Source: Haloglomus halophilum
GTDB lineage: Archaea; Halobacteriota; Halobacteria; Halobacteriales; Haloarculaceae
Reading direction: 5' to 3'
Assembly: GCF_024298885.1 (NCBI RefSeq)
Contig: NZ_CP101166.1
Coordinates: 3,099,149 to 3,163,148 of the forward strand
Length of the DNA: 64,000 nt
The notes beneath the pieces were generated by a model. That model saw only the letters and a list, made by a program, of their open reading frames with translations. It was not told where the DNA came from and did no database searches. Position numbers and translations under genes: made by a program. Positions 53,259 through 61,401 of this stretch are shown piece by piece; positions within the stretch are counted from its first letter, which is position 1, and each line of letters begins with the position of its first letter.

Positions 53259-54191
53259 CTACCCCATCCCCGGCGGCGGGTCGCGCCCGTCGTCGTCCTC
53301 GATGTCGATGTCGAGGCCGACCTCCTCGCGGCGTTTGACGGTCTCGCGGATCTGGAGGTAGTAGTAGAGCGCCCCACCCGTGCCGAGCACCAGCATCAGC
53401 GCGACCAGCCCGCCGAACAGGAACAGGTCGCGCTGGAGGTAGTACCGGACCAGAACGGAACGCGCCCGGCTGACCGAGTCCCACCTGACGTGGACGTTGC
53501 CGTCGATACGCTCGGCGCTTGTCCGTGTGGGCTGGACCTGCGCGAGGACGGGCAGGCCGACGCGGGCGCCTTCGGGCAGGACCATCTCGTAGGAGCCCTC
53601 GACGAACGTGGGCGTGGCCACCTGCTTGCCGTTCTTCGGCGTGGTGAACGCCAGCTTCCCGGTCTCGTTGGTCGGGAGCCGGACCGTCGTCCGGCGGCGT
53701 GACTTCGAGACCGCGAGCTTCGAGTCCGGCACGTCGACCGTCTCGCCGTCCTTCAGCATGACGAGGTTCGCGTTCCCGTCGTCGGTCTTCTGGTACCGGA
53801 GGACGGTGCCGTTCTCGTACTGGAACTGGAGCGCGATGGGGTCGACCGGCTGGTCGGTTCCGAGCGCGTCGCGGGTGTACAGCCCCATCGTGAAGTTCTC
53901 GCCCGCCTCCCGGCTCCCGGTCGTCCGGTTGCCGACGGCGTAGACGGAGGTGAAGTTGTTCTTGTTCACCTCGATGTAGCCGTCGGCGTCATCCGTCCAG
54001 TCGTAGGGGCTGCCCGGGTCCTCGGCGAGCGCCCCGGACTGCACCGAGCCCGGGCCGAACACGGAGGTACAGCCACCGAGCGCGAGGAGTGCACCGAGGA
54101 GCACGACACCCGCCGCGAGCCGGCGTCGACTGCCCGGAGACGGGCCCGCGCCTCCGTCGTTCGTCCCGTCGTCGGGTACGTCTCCGGTCAT
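53259..54191 (-). CDS. Lipoprotein with C-terminal membrane helix (DUF5803-like)
   Basis: 310 residues. Hydrophobic signal with lipobox LALGGC, an external beta-rich domain (about 45-250) and a membrane helix DLFLFGGLVALMLVLGTGGALYYYL near 262-286 with an acidic cytosolic tail. From memory it matches DUF5803. Third gene of the tfe operon; its ATG overlaps the DUF2110 stop by 4 bases. Confidence 0.78.
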   Translation of the reverse strand: MTGDVPDDGTNDGGAGPSPGSRRRLAAGVVLLGALLALGGCTSVFGPGSVQSGALAEDPGSPYDWTDDADGYIEVNKNNFTSVYAVGNRTTGSREAGENFTMGLYTRDALGTDQPVDPIALQFQYENGTVLRYQKTDDGNANLVMLKDGETVDVPDSKLAVSKSRRRTTVRLPTNETGKLAFTTPKNGKQVATPTFVEGSYEMVLPEGARVGLPVLAQVQPTRTSAERIDGNVHVRWDSVSRARSVLVRYYLQRDLFLFGGLVALMLVLGTGGALYYYLQIRETVKRREEVGLDIDIEDDDGRDPPPGMG

Positions 54192-54877
54192 GGGACGACG
54201 CACAGCAGCTCCGCGGGCAGGTACTCGCCGACGGCCGACAGCAGCCCCGGCGGGTCCGTCCCCTCCTTGCAGACGACCGACTGCTCCAGCAGACCGAGTC
54301 GCTCGACGGTCACGATATCCTGGGCGTGCCCTGCGCGGTTGACGGTGGCACGGACCTCCGCCCGTGTGGCACTGTTGACGTTGAGCCGGCCGGTGCCACG
54401 GGTCCACTCGTAGAGCCGGTCCTGCTCGACCTCGGCGAGCGACGCCATCTCGTTGCCCTCCTCGTCCTCAGCTATCGTGTAGCGGAGCGGGAGGTGCTGG
54501 ACCAGGCCGAACCGCTGGCGGATCTGGGTGGCGTCGCCCGGCCCCAGGCCGAGGTTCTCGGCCGGGACGCGGACCGTCTCGCCGAAGCCGACGTCGAGGG
54601 TGAACCCGTCGTCGTCCCAGCGCGCGAGGGTACCGACGTAGGTGCCGCCGGCCTCGCGGTGCGGGGTGAGCTCGCCCCACTCCTCGGCGAGCGCGTTGCG
54701 CGCGGCCGTCGCGTCCGGTCCGGAGATGGTGACGCTCGGGAAGTCGTCGTCACGGATGCCCAGCGACGACTCGACATCGAGCTCGCCGATGGTGTTGTCG
54801 ACCTGCGAGCGCAGCGAGTCGAGCGCCCGCTCGCGGGCCTCGCCCTTCACGTAGAGTTTCGTCGCGAGAACGACCAT
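54188..54877 (-). CDS. DUF2110 family protein
   Basis: 229 residues, with ATKLYVKGEARERALDSLRSQVDNTIGEL, an internal S1-like strand set (YVGTLARWDDDGFTLDVGFGE) and a C-terminal LNVNSATRAEVRATVNRAGHAQDIVTVERLGLLEQSVVCKEGTDPPGLL. DUF2110 is archaeal, frequently beside tfe, and is thought to bind nucleic acid. It starts at the base following the tfe stop, so the operon is tight. Confidence 0.87.
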   Translation of the reverse strand: MVVLATKLYVKGEARERALDSLRSQVDNTIGELDVESSLGIRDDDFPSVTISGPDATAARNALAEEWGELTPHREAGGTYVGTLARWDDDGFTLDVGFGETVRVPAENLGLGPGDATQIRQRFGLVQHLPLRYTIAEDEEGNEMASLAEVEQDRLYEWTRGTGRLNVNSATRAEVRATVNRAGHAQDIVTVERLGLLEQSVVCKEGTDPPGLLSAVGEYLPAELLCVVP

Positions 54878-55414
54878 CTACGCCTCGGCCTCGTCGGGTT
54901 CTGGGAGGTGAAGTTCATCGCGGAGTTCGGCGATACGCTGCTCCATCGCGTCGACGAGCCGCTCGTTGGACATCGAGGTGAGTTCGCCGCCGCAGTTGGG
55001 GCACTGGAAGCCGAACTCCATCGCCTCGCCGAACTCGAACCGGATGGAGTCCTGCTCGCAGAGGTAGAACTCGTTGTCGCGCTCGTAGTCCTCGCGCTCC
55101 TCCAGCGCCTCGAGCAGCCGGTGCATCTCCTCCTCCAGCCGCTCGGGGATGTTCTCGTACTCGAACGTCCAGAGGTAGGTGAGCCAGCCCGAGTCCTCGT
55201 CGCGGAGCCGCCGATAGCTCGCGAGGTCGTTCTCGTAGAGGATGAACAGGGCCCGACGCACGTCGTTGAGCTCCATCCCCAGCTCCTCGGCCAGTTCCTC
55301 GTCCGTTACCTCCCCGTCCGGGGGGGCCGCCGCCACCGGCATGCCGGTCGGCCCCACCAGCTCGTGGAGGTACTTCTGTATCACGGGGTCCTCGAGTAGA
55401 TCCTCGAACGCCAT
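54878..55414 (-). CDS. tfe: Transcription factor E (TFIIE alpha homologue)
   Basis: 178 residues. N-terminal winged helix (VTDEELAEELGMELNDVRRALFILYENDLASYRR) and C-terminal zinc ribbon (LCEQDSIRFEFGEAMEFGFQCPNCGGEL). Helps open promoter DNA with TBP and TFB. Only three of four ribbon cysteines are seen; the first pair is CEQD rather than CxxC. A TATA-like GAAGTTTTAC on the minus strand (55441-55450) lies about 27-36 bases upstream of the ATG. Confidence 0.95.
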   Translation of the reverse strand: MAFEDLLEDPVIQKYLHELVGPTGMPVAAAPPDGEVTDEELAEELGMELNDVRRALFILYENDLASYRRLRDEDSGWLTYLWTFEYENIPERLEEEMHRLLEALEEREDYERDNEFYLCEQDSIRFEFGEAMEFGFQCPNCGGELTSMSNERLVDAMEQRIAELRDELHLPEPDEAEA

Positions 55415-55537
55415 TACGGTGTAATCCGCCGGTCCGCCGGGTAAAACTTCCGCTCGGGCCGTCTGTCTCCGCTCGGCCGGCCGGCGGCGGCCTGCTGGAT
55501 TCGCGGGACCGAAGTAGGTCGCTCCCCGACACCGGGT

Positions 55538-56038
55538 ATGGACGATGCGTCCGCGGGCGGTCCCGCTCCCTCGACGCCGTATCGTGGGGAGCCACACGGG
55601 TCGCCCGGGCGCCGACTGGCCACCATCGCGGCACTCGCCGTCGTCCCGTGGACGGTCATCCTCGTCTACGGGGAGGTGACGCTCGTGTTCCCGTTCGGCT
55701 TCGTCAACACGAACCCGCCCGAGCTCATCGACATCTATCGCCTGCTCGTCGTCGCGAAGGGCGGCCTGCCGCGGAACCCGGAACTACTCCCGCTCTCGAT
55801 CCTGTTCTACCTCGTCGCACTCGCGAGCGCGACGGCCGGGCTGGCCGACCGCGAGGACCCGCGCTTCACCGCGGGCATCCTCGTTCTCGCCGGCCTCTCG
55901 CATCTCGGCGTCGCGTACGCGTTCAGCCACCGACTCGCGTACACGCCGGTCCCGTTCGGCGCGGTACTGATGTTCGGTGTCGCCTGGTGGTACTACTGGC
56001 CCAGCCTCCGGGCGCTGATGCTGGCGCCAGTTGACTGA
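55538..56038 (+). CDS. Four-helix membrane protein (TIGR04206-like)
   Basis: 166 residues; four hydrophobic helices at about 27-48, 82-102, 110-128 and 134-160 with GFVNTNPPELIDIYRLLVVAKGG between the first two. From memory it fits TIGR04206, an uncharacterised haloarchaeal family. Divergent from tfe. No catalytic motif. Confidence 0.75.
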   Translation: MDDASAGGPAPSTPYRGEPHGSPGRRLATIAALAVVPWTVILVYGEVTLVFPFGFVNTNPPELIDIYRLLVVAKGGLPRNPELLPLSILFYLVALASATAGLADREDPRFTAGILVLAGLSHLGVAYAFSHRLAYTPVPFGAVLMFGVAWWYYWPSLRALMLAPVD

Positions 56039-56129
56039 TAGTTGGAAATAATTCGAATAATGTAGAAAAGATGTAGGTCTGTAGAATGTGGGGGAATATT
56101 TCGCGAGTATACCGCATAGTTGCAGAAGT

Positions 56130-56417
56130 CTACTCCCACGTCTCGATGCGACCTTCCCGGATGTCCTCGACGCAGCCCTGGCAGTCCGTATGCTCGGAGT
56201 CGTAGCAGACCGGCCGGGCCTGCTCGTCGAGGTCGACGGCCCGGCGCTCGGCGTAGCGGCGGCAGACGAGCTTCGCCCGGCCCTCGTCGTCGGTCGGGAG
56301 GTCGGCGAGCGCCTGGTTGCGGCCGCTCTCGTAGGACCGACGGGCCTCCTCTACCTGCCGGCCCGCCGAGCGGAGCTTCGTCCGGAGGAACCGTTTCCAT
56401 CGTCCTCGGTCGCCCAT
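56130..56417 (-). CDS. Conserved Cys-containing haloarchaeal protein
   Basis: 95 residues. A basic helical N-terminus (MGDRGRWKRFLRTKLRSAG) and C-terminal cysteines in LVCRRYAERRAVDL, RPVCYDSEHTDCQGC, likely a zinc or disulfide site. Not recognised with certainty. The basic head is unusual for a haloarchaeon and suggests nucleic-acid or membrane contact. Confidence 0.75.
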   Translation of the reverse strand: MGDRGRWKRFLRTKLRSAGRQVEEARRSYESGRNQALADLPTDDEGRAKLVCRRYAERRAVDLDEQARPVCYDSEHTDCQGCVEDIREGRIETWE

Positions 56418-56513
56418 ACCGATTCACGGGTGCCCGGCCACAAAGACGCGTCGGCGCGGCCCCGGTCGCGCTCCGGCGAAAGCGATAGGTGGGTGCCGGG
56501 GGCAAGAGCCGGT

Positions 56514-57071
56514 ATGCCGGGGCCCGTGTTCATCGAGACGGAACGGCTCGAACTCCGGACGGTCGAGGAAGGGGATGCGGATGTGGTACAGCGTGCCCGG
56601 ATGCATCCCGATATCAGGCGGTACATCGCCGGATTCCGGGCGCCCCGGAGCGAGTCGGCCGTCGCCGAGGACGTTCCGAGCGACGACGGCGTCTCGCTGT
56701 TCGTCGTTCCGAAGGCGGGTGAACACGGGGGGCAGCCGGTCGGACAGGTCGAACTCGACTACGTGAACGAGGCCGACGGCTGGGCGAACCTCAGCTTCTG
56801 GTTGTTCCCCGAGGGGTGGGGACACGGGTACGCGACGGAGGCCGCGGCCGACCTGGTCGAGTTCGCCTTCCGGGAACGGGGGCTCCGACGCATCACGGCG
56901 AACGCCCTCGCTCCGAACGACGGGTCCATCAGCGTACTGGAGCGGCTGGGGTTCACCCACGAGGGGACCCAGCGCGAGAAGACGATGGCCGACGGCGAGT
57001 ACGCCGATGTCGAGTTCTACGGGCTCCTCCGGCGGGAGTGGCCGGGCGCCGACGCCGTCCGCTCGGACTGA
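56514..57071 (+). CDS. GNAT family N-acetyltransferase, RimJ/RimL type
   Basis: 185 residues. ETERLELRTVEEGDADVV head, acetyl-CoA loop EGWGHGYATEAAADLVEFAF and LAPNDGSISVLERLGFTHEG are typical of the Acetyltransf_3 (RimJ/RimL) group that acetylates protein N-termini or small amines. Single gene, ATG at 56514. Confidence 0.9.
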   Translation: MPGPVFIETERLELRTVEEGDADVVQRARMHPDIRRYIAGFRAPRSESAVAEDVPSDDGVSLFVVPKAGEHGGQPVGQVELDYVNEADGWANLSFWLFPEGWGHGYATEAAADLVEFAFRERGLRRITANALAPNDGSISVLERLGFTHEGTQREKTMADGEYADVEFYGLLRREWPGADAVRSD

Positions 57072-57261
57072 CCGTCGACGGGTGGCCGGTGGTCCGTCGG
57101 AGGTGGTCCGGCGGGAGGACCTGACCCGAGCCGAGGAACCCGGCGATAGATGCATCGAAGGCCACGATTACACTTCCACCCCGGTCGCGAAACTTCTTAT
57201 ACCATCCGGCGCCAACCAGCGTACGCCTCCCATTGAAAACACGCGGAGGCGGAACGAACCC

Positions 57262-58200
57262 ATGGCAGACCTACAGCGACACGCCGAAGAGGTACACGAC
57301 CAGTTCTCCGACCAGCTCGATATCACCGTCGAGGACGTCCAGGAGCGCCTCGAGACGCTCGTGAACGAGTACAAGGTGCCGGCCGACGAGGCCCGGCGCA
57401 GCGTCGTCTCGACGTATCTGGACGAGGCGGGCATGGAGCGCGATGAGATCGGCGGTGGCGGCGGTGGCGGTAACGCCTCCCTGCTGGTCAACGAGATCGA
57501 CGAGGACGAGCAGTGGGTCGACCTGCGCGTGACGGTGGCCGACCTCTGGGAGCCCCGGAGTGACGCCGTCTCGCAGGTGGGCCTGCTCGGCGACGAGTCG
57601 GGAACCATCAAGTTCGTCGCCTTCGAGACCAGCGACCTCCCGCCGCTGGAGGAGGGGCAGAGCTACGCGCTCGGCAACGTCGTCACCGACGAGTACGAGG
57701 GCAACTACTCGGTGAAGCTCAACCGGACGACGAGCATCACCGAACTCGACGAGACCGTCGAGGTCGGCGACGACGCCACCGAGGTCGAGGGCGCCCTGGT
57801 CGACATCCAGGACGGGAGCGGCCTCGTCAAGCGCTGCCCGGAGGACGACTGCACGCGCGTCCTCCAGAACGGCCGCTGCAACGAGCACGGCGAGGTCGAC
57901 GGCGAGTACGATCTCCGCATCAAGGGTGTGCTGGACGACGGCGACGAGGTGACGGAGGTCATCTTCGACGAGGAGGCCACCACCGATCTCACCGGCATCG
58001 GGCTGGAGGAGGCCATCGGCATGGCCAAGGACGCGCTCGACACGGAGGTCGTGGTCGAGGAGATGCGCGAGGACGTGCTGGGGCGCTACTACCGCGTCCG
58101 CGGCCCGACGTTCGGCCGGTACGTCCTGGCGAACGAGACAGAGCGGCTCGACGGGCCCGTCGATGCCGAAGCGACGCTGATCAAGGCGAGGTCGATCTGA
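57262..58200 (+). CDS. rpa3: Replication protein A, RPA3-type
   Basis: 312 residues. N-terminal helical region, one OB fold (about 75-165, LRVTVADLWEPRSDAVSQVGLLGDESGTIKFVAF), then a zinc-finger-like section CPEDDCTRVLQNGRCNEHG and a C-terminal domain. Length and domain order match Haloferax RPA3, a single-stranded DNA-binding protein. A TATA-like CTTATACC (57195-57202) lies about 60 bases before the ATG. Followed directly by rpap3. Confidence 0.88.
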   Translation: MADLQRHAEEVHDQFSDQLDITVEDVQERLETLVNEYKVPADEARRSVVSTYLDEAGMERDEIGGGGGGGNASLLVNEIDEDEQWVDLRVTVADLWEPRSDAVSQVGLLGDESGTIKFVAFETSDLPPLEEGQSYALGNVVTDEYEGNYSVKLNRTTSITELDETVEVGDDATEVEGALVDIQDGSGLVKRCPEDDCTRVLQNGRCNEHGEVDGEYDLRIKGVLDDGDEVTEVIFDEEATTDLTGIGLEEAIGMAKDALDTEVVVEEMREDVLGRYYRVRGPTFGRYVLANETERLDGPVDAEATLIKARSI

Positions 58201-58201
58201 C

Positions 58202-58807
58202 ATGAGTTCCATCCCCACCCGCGAGGTCGCGCGGCGCGCGTTCGCCAGCGAGTTCAACGACGCCGGCTACACGTTCAAGGAGAGCGACGACGACCGCGCG
58301 CCCCTGTACGCGCTCCTGCCCACAGGCGAGCGCGCCAACCGCGTGTTCGTCGTCGGCACCCTGATGGAGACCGAGGACGTCGGCGACGAGTCGGAGTACT
58401 GGCGCGGCCGCATCGTCGACCCGACGGGGACGTTCTTCACGTACGCCGGGCAGTACCAGCCCGAGGCCGCCGCCGCACTGCGCGAGCTGGAGACGCCCGC
58501 GTTCGTCGCCATCGTCGGCAAGCCCCGGACCTACGAGACCGACGAGGGCGAGGTCCGCGTCTCCCTCCGGCCGGAGTCCATCACGGTCGTCGACCAGGCG
58601 ACCCGGGACCGCTGGGTCGTCGAGACGGCCGAGCGGACCATCGAGCGCATCGAGGCGTTCGCCCCCGAGACGAGCGAGTACGCGGCCATGGCCGACGAGC
58701 AGTACGACCTGCCCGTCGACACCTACCGCGACCAGGCCATCGCGGCGCTGGAGTCGCTGGACGACGGTGAGACGGCCGAGGCGCCGGCGCCCGACGCGGC
58801 CGACTGA
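58202..58807 (+). CDS. rpap3: RPA-associated protein (COG3390)
   Basis: 201 residues with PTREVARRAFASEFNDAGYTFKE, an OB-like core RVFVVGTLMETEDVGDESEYWRGRIVDPTGTFFTYAGQYQPEA and a C-terminal helical part. In Haloferax the rpa3-rpap3 pair is co-transcribed and the products bind each other. Starts one base after the rpa3 stop. Confidence 0.88.
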   Translation: MSSIPTREVARRAFASEFNDAGYTFKESDDDRAPLYALLPTGERANRVFVVGTLMETEDVGDESEYWRGRIVDPTGTFFTYAGQYQPEAAAALRELETPAFVAIVGKPRTYETDEGEVRVSLRPESITVVDQATRDRWVVETAERTIERIEAFAPETSEYAAMADEQYDLPVDTYRDQAIAALESLDDGETAEAPAPDAAD

Positions 58808-58974
58808 CCGCCTCCGCGGTTCGTAGCGTTCGTCAACCGTTCTGCGATTTCTTCGCAACTGATAGCGACGGGTACGTTCGACGGTCCACGGGCCGGGAGC
58901 GCGTGGCCGAGCAACGCGAGGCCCGCGCGACCCGGGGAAGGGCAGGGCCGCCGCGCCCGTGACACGTTCTACGT

Positions 58975-59107
58975 CCCTGGTGGAATCGAAGGGCGAGCGC
59001 TCTCGGGGAAGCACGACGACGCAAGCACTGGACCGAGCGACCAACGGGAGCGAGGGAAGCGCGCAGCGAGGCGCGCGACCCGAGAGCGCGAGGGCTTCGT
59101 AGTCGTA
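58975..59107 (+). repeat. Intergenic repeat element, copy A
   Basis: Contains TGGTGGAATCGAAGGGCGA, GACGACGCAAGCAC, GCGCAGCGAG and GAGGGCTTCG in that order, all of which recur in the reverse complement of 59808-59935. Internal 11-bp inverted arms GCGCTCTCGGG (58997-59007) and CCCGAGAGCGC (59079-59089). Non-coding. Confidence 0.65.
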
Positions 59108-59162
59108 CCCGCCGGCCTCGGTGCGGCCGCTCCAGTCATCTGCTAGCACCCGAACGCTTTAG

Positions 59163-59181
59163 TGATAACCCACAGTTATCA
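59163..59181. promoter_or_regulatory. Perfect inverted repeat before HTH-CBS gene
   Basis: TGATAAC-CCACA-GTTATCA, 7-bp arms with a 5-base spacer, ending 6 bases before the ATG at 59188 and overlapping the TATA-like TTTAGTGATAA (59158-59168). The place and symmetry fit an autoregulatory operator for the XRE-type protein encoded next. Confidence 0.6.
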
Positions 59182-59187
59182 AACCTC

Positions 59188-59736
59188 ATGGAACTGCCGA
59201 CGGCCGCCGAACTCCGGGAGCGGCGGAAGACCGACCTCGACATGACCCAGAGCGAGCTGGCCGAGATGGCGGGCGTCTCCCAGCCGCTCATCGCGCGCAT
59301 CGAGGGTGGCGACGTGGACCCGCGGCTCTCGACGCTGCGGCGCATCGTCAACGCGATGAACGAGGCCGAGGGCGCCATCAAGCGCGCCGAGGACATCATG
59401 AACGAGGACCTGACCTTCGTCTCGCGCGACGACAGCGTCGCGGCGGCCATCGACCTGATGGGTGAGGCCGGGTTCTCGCAGTTACCCGTCGTCGACGAGG
59501 GCGGGACGCCCGTGGGGCTCATCTCGAACTCCGACGTGCGCCACTACAGCGCCGACGAGGTCGACGAGATTCCGGTGGCGGAGTCGATGAGCGAGTCCAT
59601 CGTCACGGTGGGCCGGGACGCCACGCTCGACGAGATCAACGACTACCTCGACCACAACCCCGCCATCATCGTGATGGAGAGCGGCGAGATGGTCGGTATC
59701 ATCACCGAGGCCGACGTGGCGACACACCTGCGGTAG
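59188..59736 (+). CDS. HTH-XRE and CBS-pair regulator
   Basis: 182 residues. Helix-turn-helix (MTQSELAEMAGVSQPLIARIEGG at about 19-41) followed by two CBS domains (DLTFVSRDDSVAAAIDLMGEAGFSQLPVVDEGGTPVGLIS and PVAESMSESIVTVGRDATLDEINDYLDHNPAIIV). CBS pairs sense adenine nucleotides or similar ligands, so a ligand-controlled transcription factor is likely. Flanked by inverted copies of an intergenic repeat, and preceded by a palindrome. Confidence 0.92.
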   Translation: MELPTAAELRERRKTDLDMTQSELAEMAGVSQPLIARIEGGDVDPRLSTLRRIVNAMNEAEGAIKRAEDIMNEDLTFVSRDDSVAAAIDLMGEAGFSQLPVVDEGGTPVGLISNSDVRHYSADEVDEIPVAESMSESIVTVGRDATLDEINDYLDHNPAIIVMESGEMVGIITEADVATHLR

Positions 59737-59807
59737 GTGTTGGGGGCCGCCTCCGAAGCCCTCGCGCACTTCGACCGGCACCGAGACTCTGCTGCTGGAG
59801 ATTCCTC

Positions 59808-59935
59808 CGAAGCCCTCCCGCTCTCGACCGGTTGCGACTCGCTGCGCTCCTCGTCGCGCTCACTTCGTTCGCGCGGCTGCGGTGCTTGCGTCGTCTCACC
59901 TGGTCGAGAGCGGTCGCCCTTCGATTCCGCCAGGA
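59808..59935 (-). repeat. Intergenic repeat element, copy B (inverted)
   Basis: Inverse copy of 58975-59107, with internal 12-bp arms CCGCTCTCGACC (59818-59829) and GGTCGAGAGCGG (59902-59913). The rest of the gap 59737-60191 is non-coding, with three TATA-like strings about 20 bases apart (60141, 60161, 60182). Confidence 0.62.
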
Positions 59936-60191
59936 ACCGCACGCGGGTCAGTCGGGGCCATGAGCCTCACGCCTCCCCAACCGCCTGCGATGCTCACTCG
60001 CTCCGCTCGTTGCGCTTCTCGCCCCTCGCACGGTGCCGGCGGCTGGCCTGTGGCACAGCCGCCAGCGCGCGCCTACTGGACTGACGGGAGGCGCGGTTCG
60101 AACAGCATCCGGGCTACGCTCATCGATGTCTAAGGCTGGATATAAGTGCCAAAAGGTGGGTATAAGGGCCCCAAAGACGAGTATAGAAGAC

Positions 60192-61277
60192 TTAATCGAG
60201 TTTCAATCCGCGAATCTCGACCGTTGCGTCCTCGCTCTCGGCCTCCTCAACGTGCCCGATGACGCGGCCGTCCGTCTCGGCCACCACCGCCTCGGCATCG
60301 TCGGGCGCGAGCGCGGCGACGAAGCCGGTGCCCATGTTGAACGTGCGATGCATCTCCTCGTCGTCGACCGACCCCTCGGCCTGCACGAAGTCGAACACGG
60401 GGTCCGCGTCGAACGGGCCGTCGACGACGTAGCGGAACTCGCCCAGTCGAGTCAGGTTCGTCCACCCGCCACCCGTCACATGCGCGGCGGCGTGCGCGCC
60501 AGCCTCGCGGAGCGGCTCCAGCAGGTGGGTGTAGATGCGCGTCGGCTCCAGCAGCACGTCGCCGATGCGGGGTGTCTCGCCGTCCTCGACGCGCGAGCAG
60601 TTCGGCGTCCCGTACTCCTCGACCGGGAACGGGTCCGTGTATGAGTGCTCGCGCGTGGTCGCCTGCCGCGCGAGCGTGAGCCCGTTCGAGTGGATGCCCG
60701 AGGAGGGGAAGCCGACCAGCGCGTCGCCCGCCTCGGCGTCGCCGGGGAGCAGGTCCTCGTCGGTCGCGAGCCCGGCGCAGGTCCCGGCGAGGTCGAGGCT
60801 CTTCACGACCTCCGGCATGACGGCGGTCTCGCCCGCGACGAGTTCGATGTCGGCGGCCTCACAGCCCGCACGGAGCCCCTGCCCGACCTGCTCGGCGAAT
60901 CCCTCGTCCGGTTCGTCGACGGCGAGGTAGTCCACGAAGGCGACGGGCGTGACGCCCGCGGCTGCGAGGTCGTTGACGTTCATCGCGATGCAGTCGATGC
61001 CCACCGTCGAGTAGTCTCCCAGCGCCTCGGCGACGAGCAGTTTCGTCCCGACGCCGTCGGTCGCGAGCGCGAGGTAGCGGTCGCCGATGTCGAGCAGGCC
61101 GGCGTAGTCGCCCGAGACCCCCTCGACCGCACCGACGAGGGCAGCGGTGGCGGCCTCGCTCGCGTCGATGTCGACGCCGGCGTCGGCGTAGGTCAGGCCC
61201 TCCTCGCCGGTACCGTCGTCCGCGTCCCGGTTCCCGTCCGGTGCGTCGTCGTCCCCGTTCGCGCCACGGTCGGTCAT
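60192..61277 (-). CDS. purM: Phosphoribosylformylglycinamidine cyclo-ligase
   Basis: 361 residues. ATP-dependent ring closure to AIR in purine synthesis. Signature segments LALATDGVGTKLLVAEAL, GIDCIAMNVNDLAAAGVTPV, VDYLAVDEPD, AGCEAADIELVAGETAVMP, GFPSSGIHSNGLTL and HVTGGGWTNLTRL are all present. ATG at 61277 (MTDRGANGDDD) gives an acidic ~35-residue head before the GLTYADAGVDI start of the fold. Confidence 0.95.
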   Translation of the reverse strand: MTDRGANGDDDAPDGNRDADDGTGEEGLTYADAGVDIDASEAATAALVGAVEGVSGDYAGLLDIGDRYLALATDGVGTKLLVAEALGDYSTVGIDCIAMNVNDLAAAGVTPVAFVDYLAVDEPDEGFAEQVGQGLRAGCEAADIELVAGETAVMPEVVKSLDLAGTCAGLATDEDLLPGDAEAGDALVGFPSSGIHSNGLTLARQATTREHSYTDPFPVEEYGTPNCSRVEDGETPRIGDVLLEPTRIYTHLLEPLREAGAHAAAHVTGGGWTNLTRLGEFRYVVDGPFDADPVFDFVQAEGSVDDEEMHRTFNMGTGFVAALAPDDAEAVVAETDGRVIGHVEEAESEDATVEIRGLKLD

Positions 61278-61370
61278 GGGTGAGCGCGGGGGCGAGGCGC
61301 GCAAAGGCGTGTCGGTCGGCGCCTGACACCGTGGCGCGGCGGAATCGGCCAGCGAGCCAATCGCAAAAGG

Positions 61371-61376
61371 CTTATG
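61371..61376 (+). promoter_or_regulatory. TATA-like box of aglB
   Basis: CTTATG within AAAAGGCTTATG lies 26-31 bases upstream of the aglB ATG in the 124-bp gap shared with divergent purM. Confidence 0.45.
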
Positions 61377-61401
61377 CGGGTTTTGGCCCCCCGTTCGGGC
61401 A

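Noticed and set aside
60136-60190. Three TATA-like strings 20 bases apart as a promoter array
   Set aside because: They lie behind the purM stop with no gene starting downstream on the plus strand; probably a 3' region by chance.
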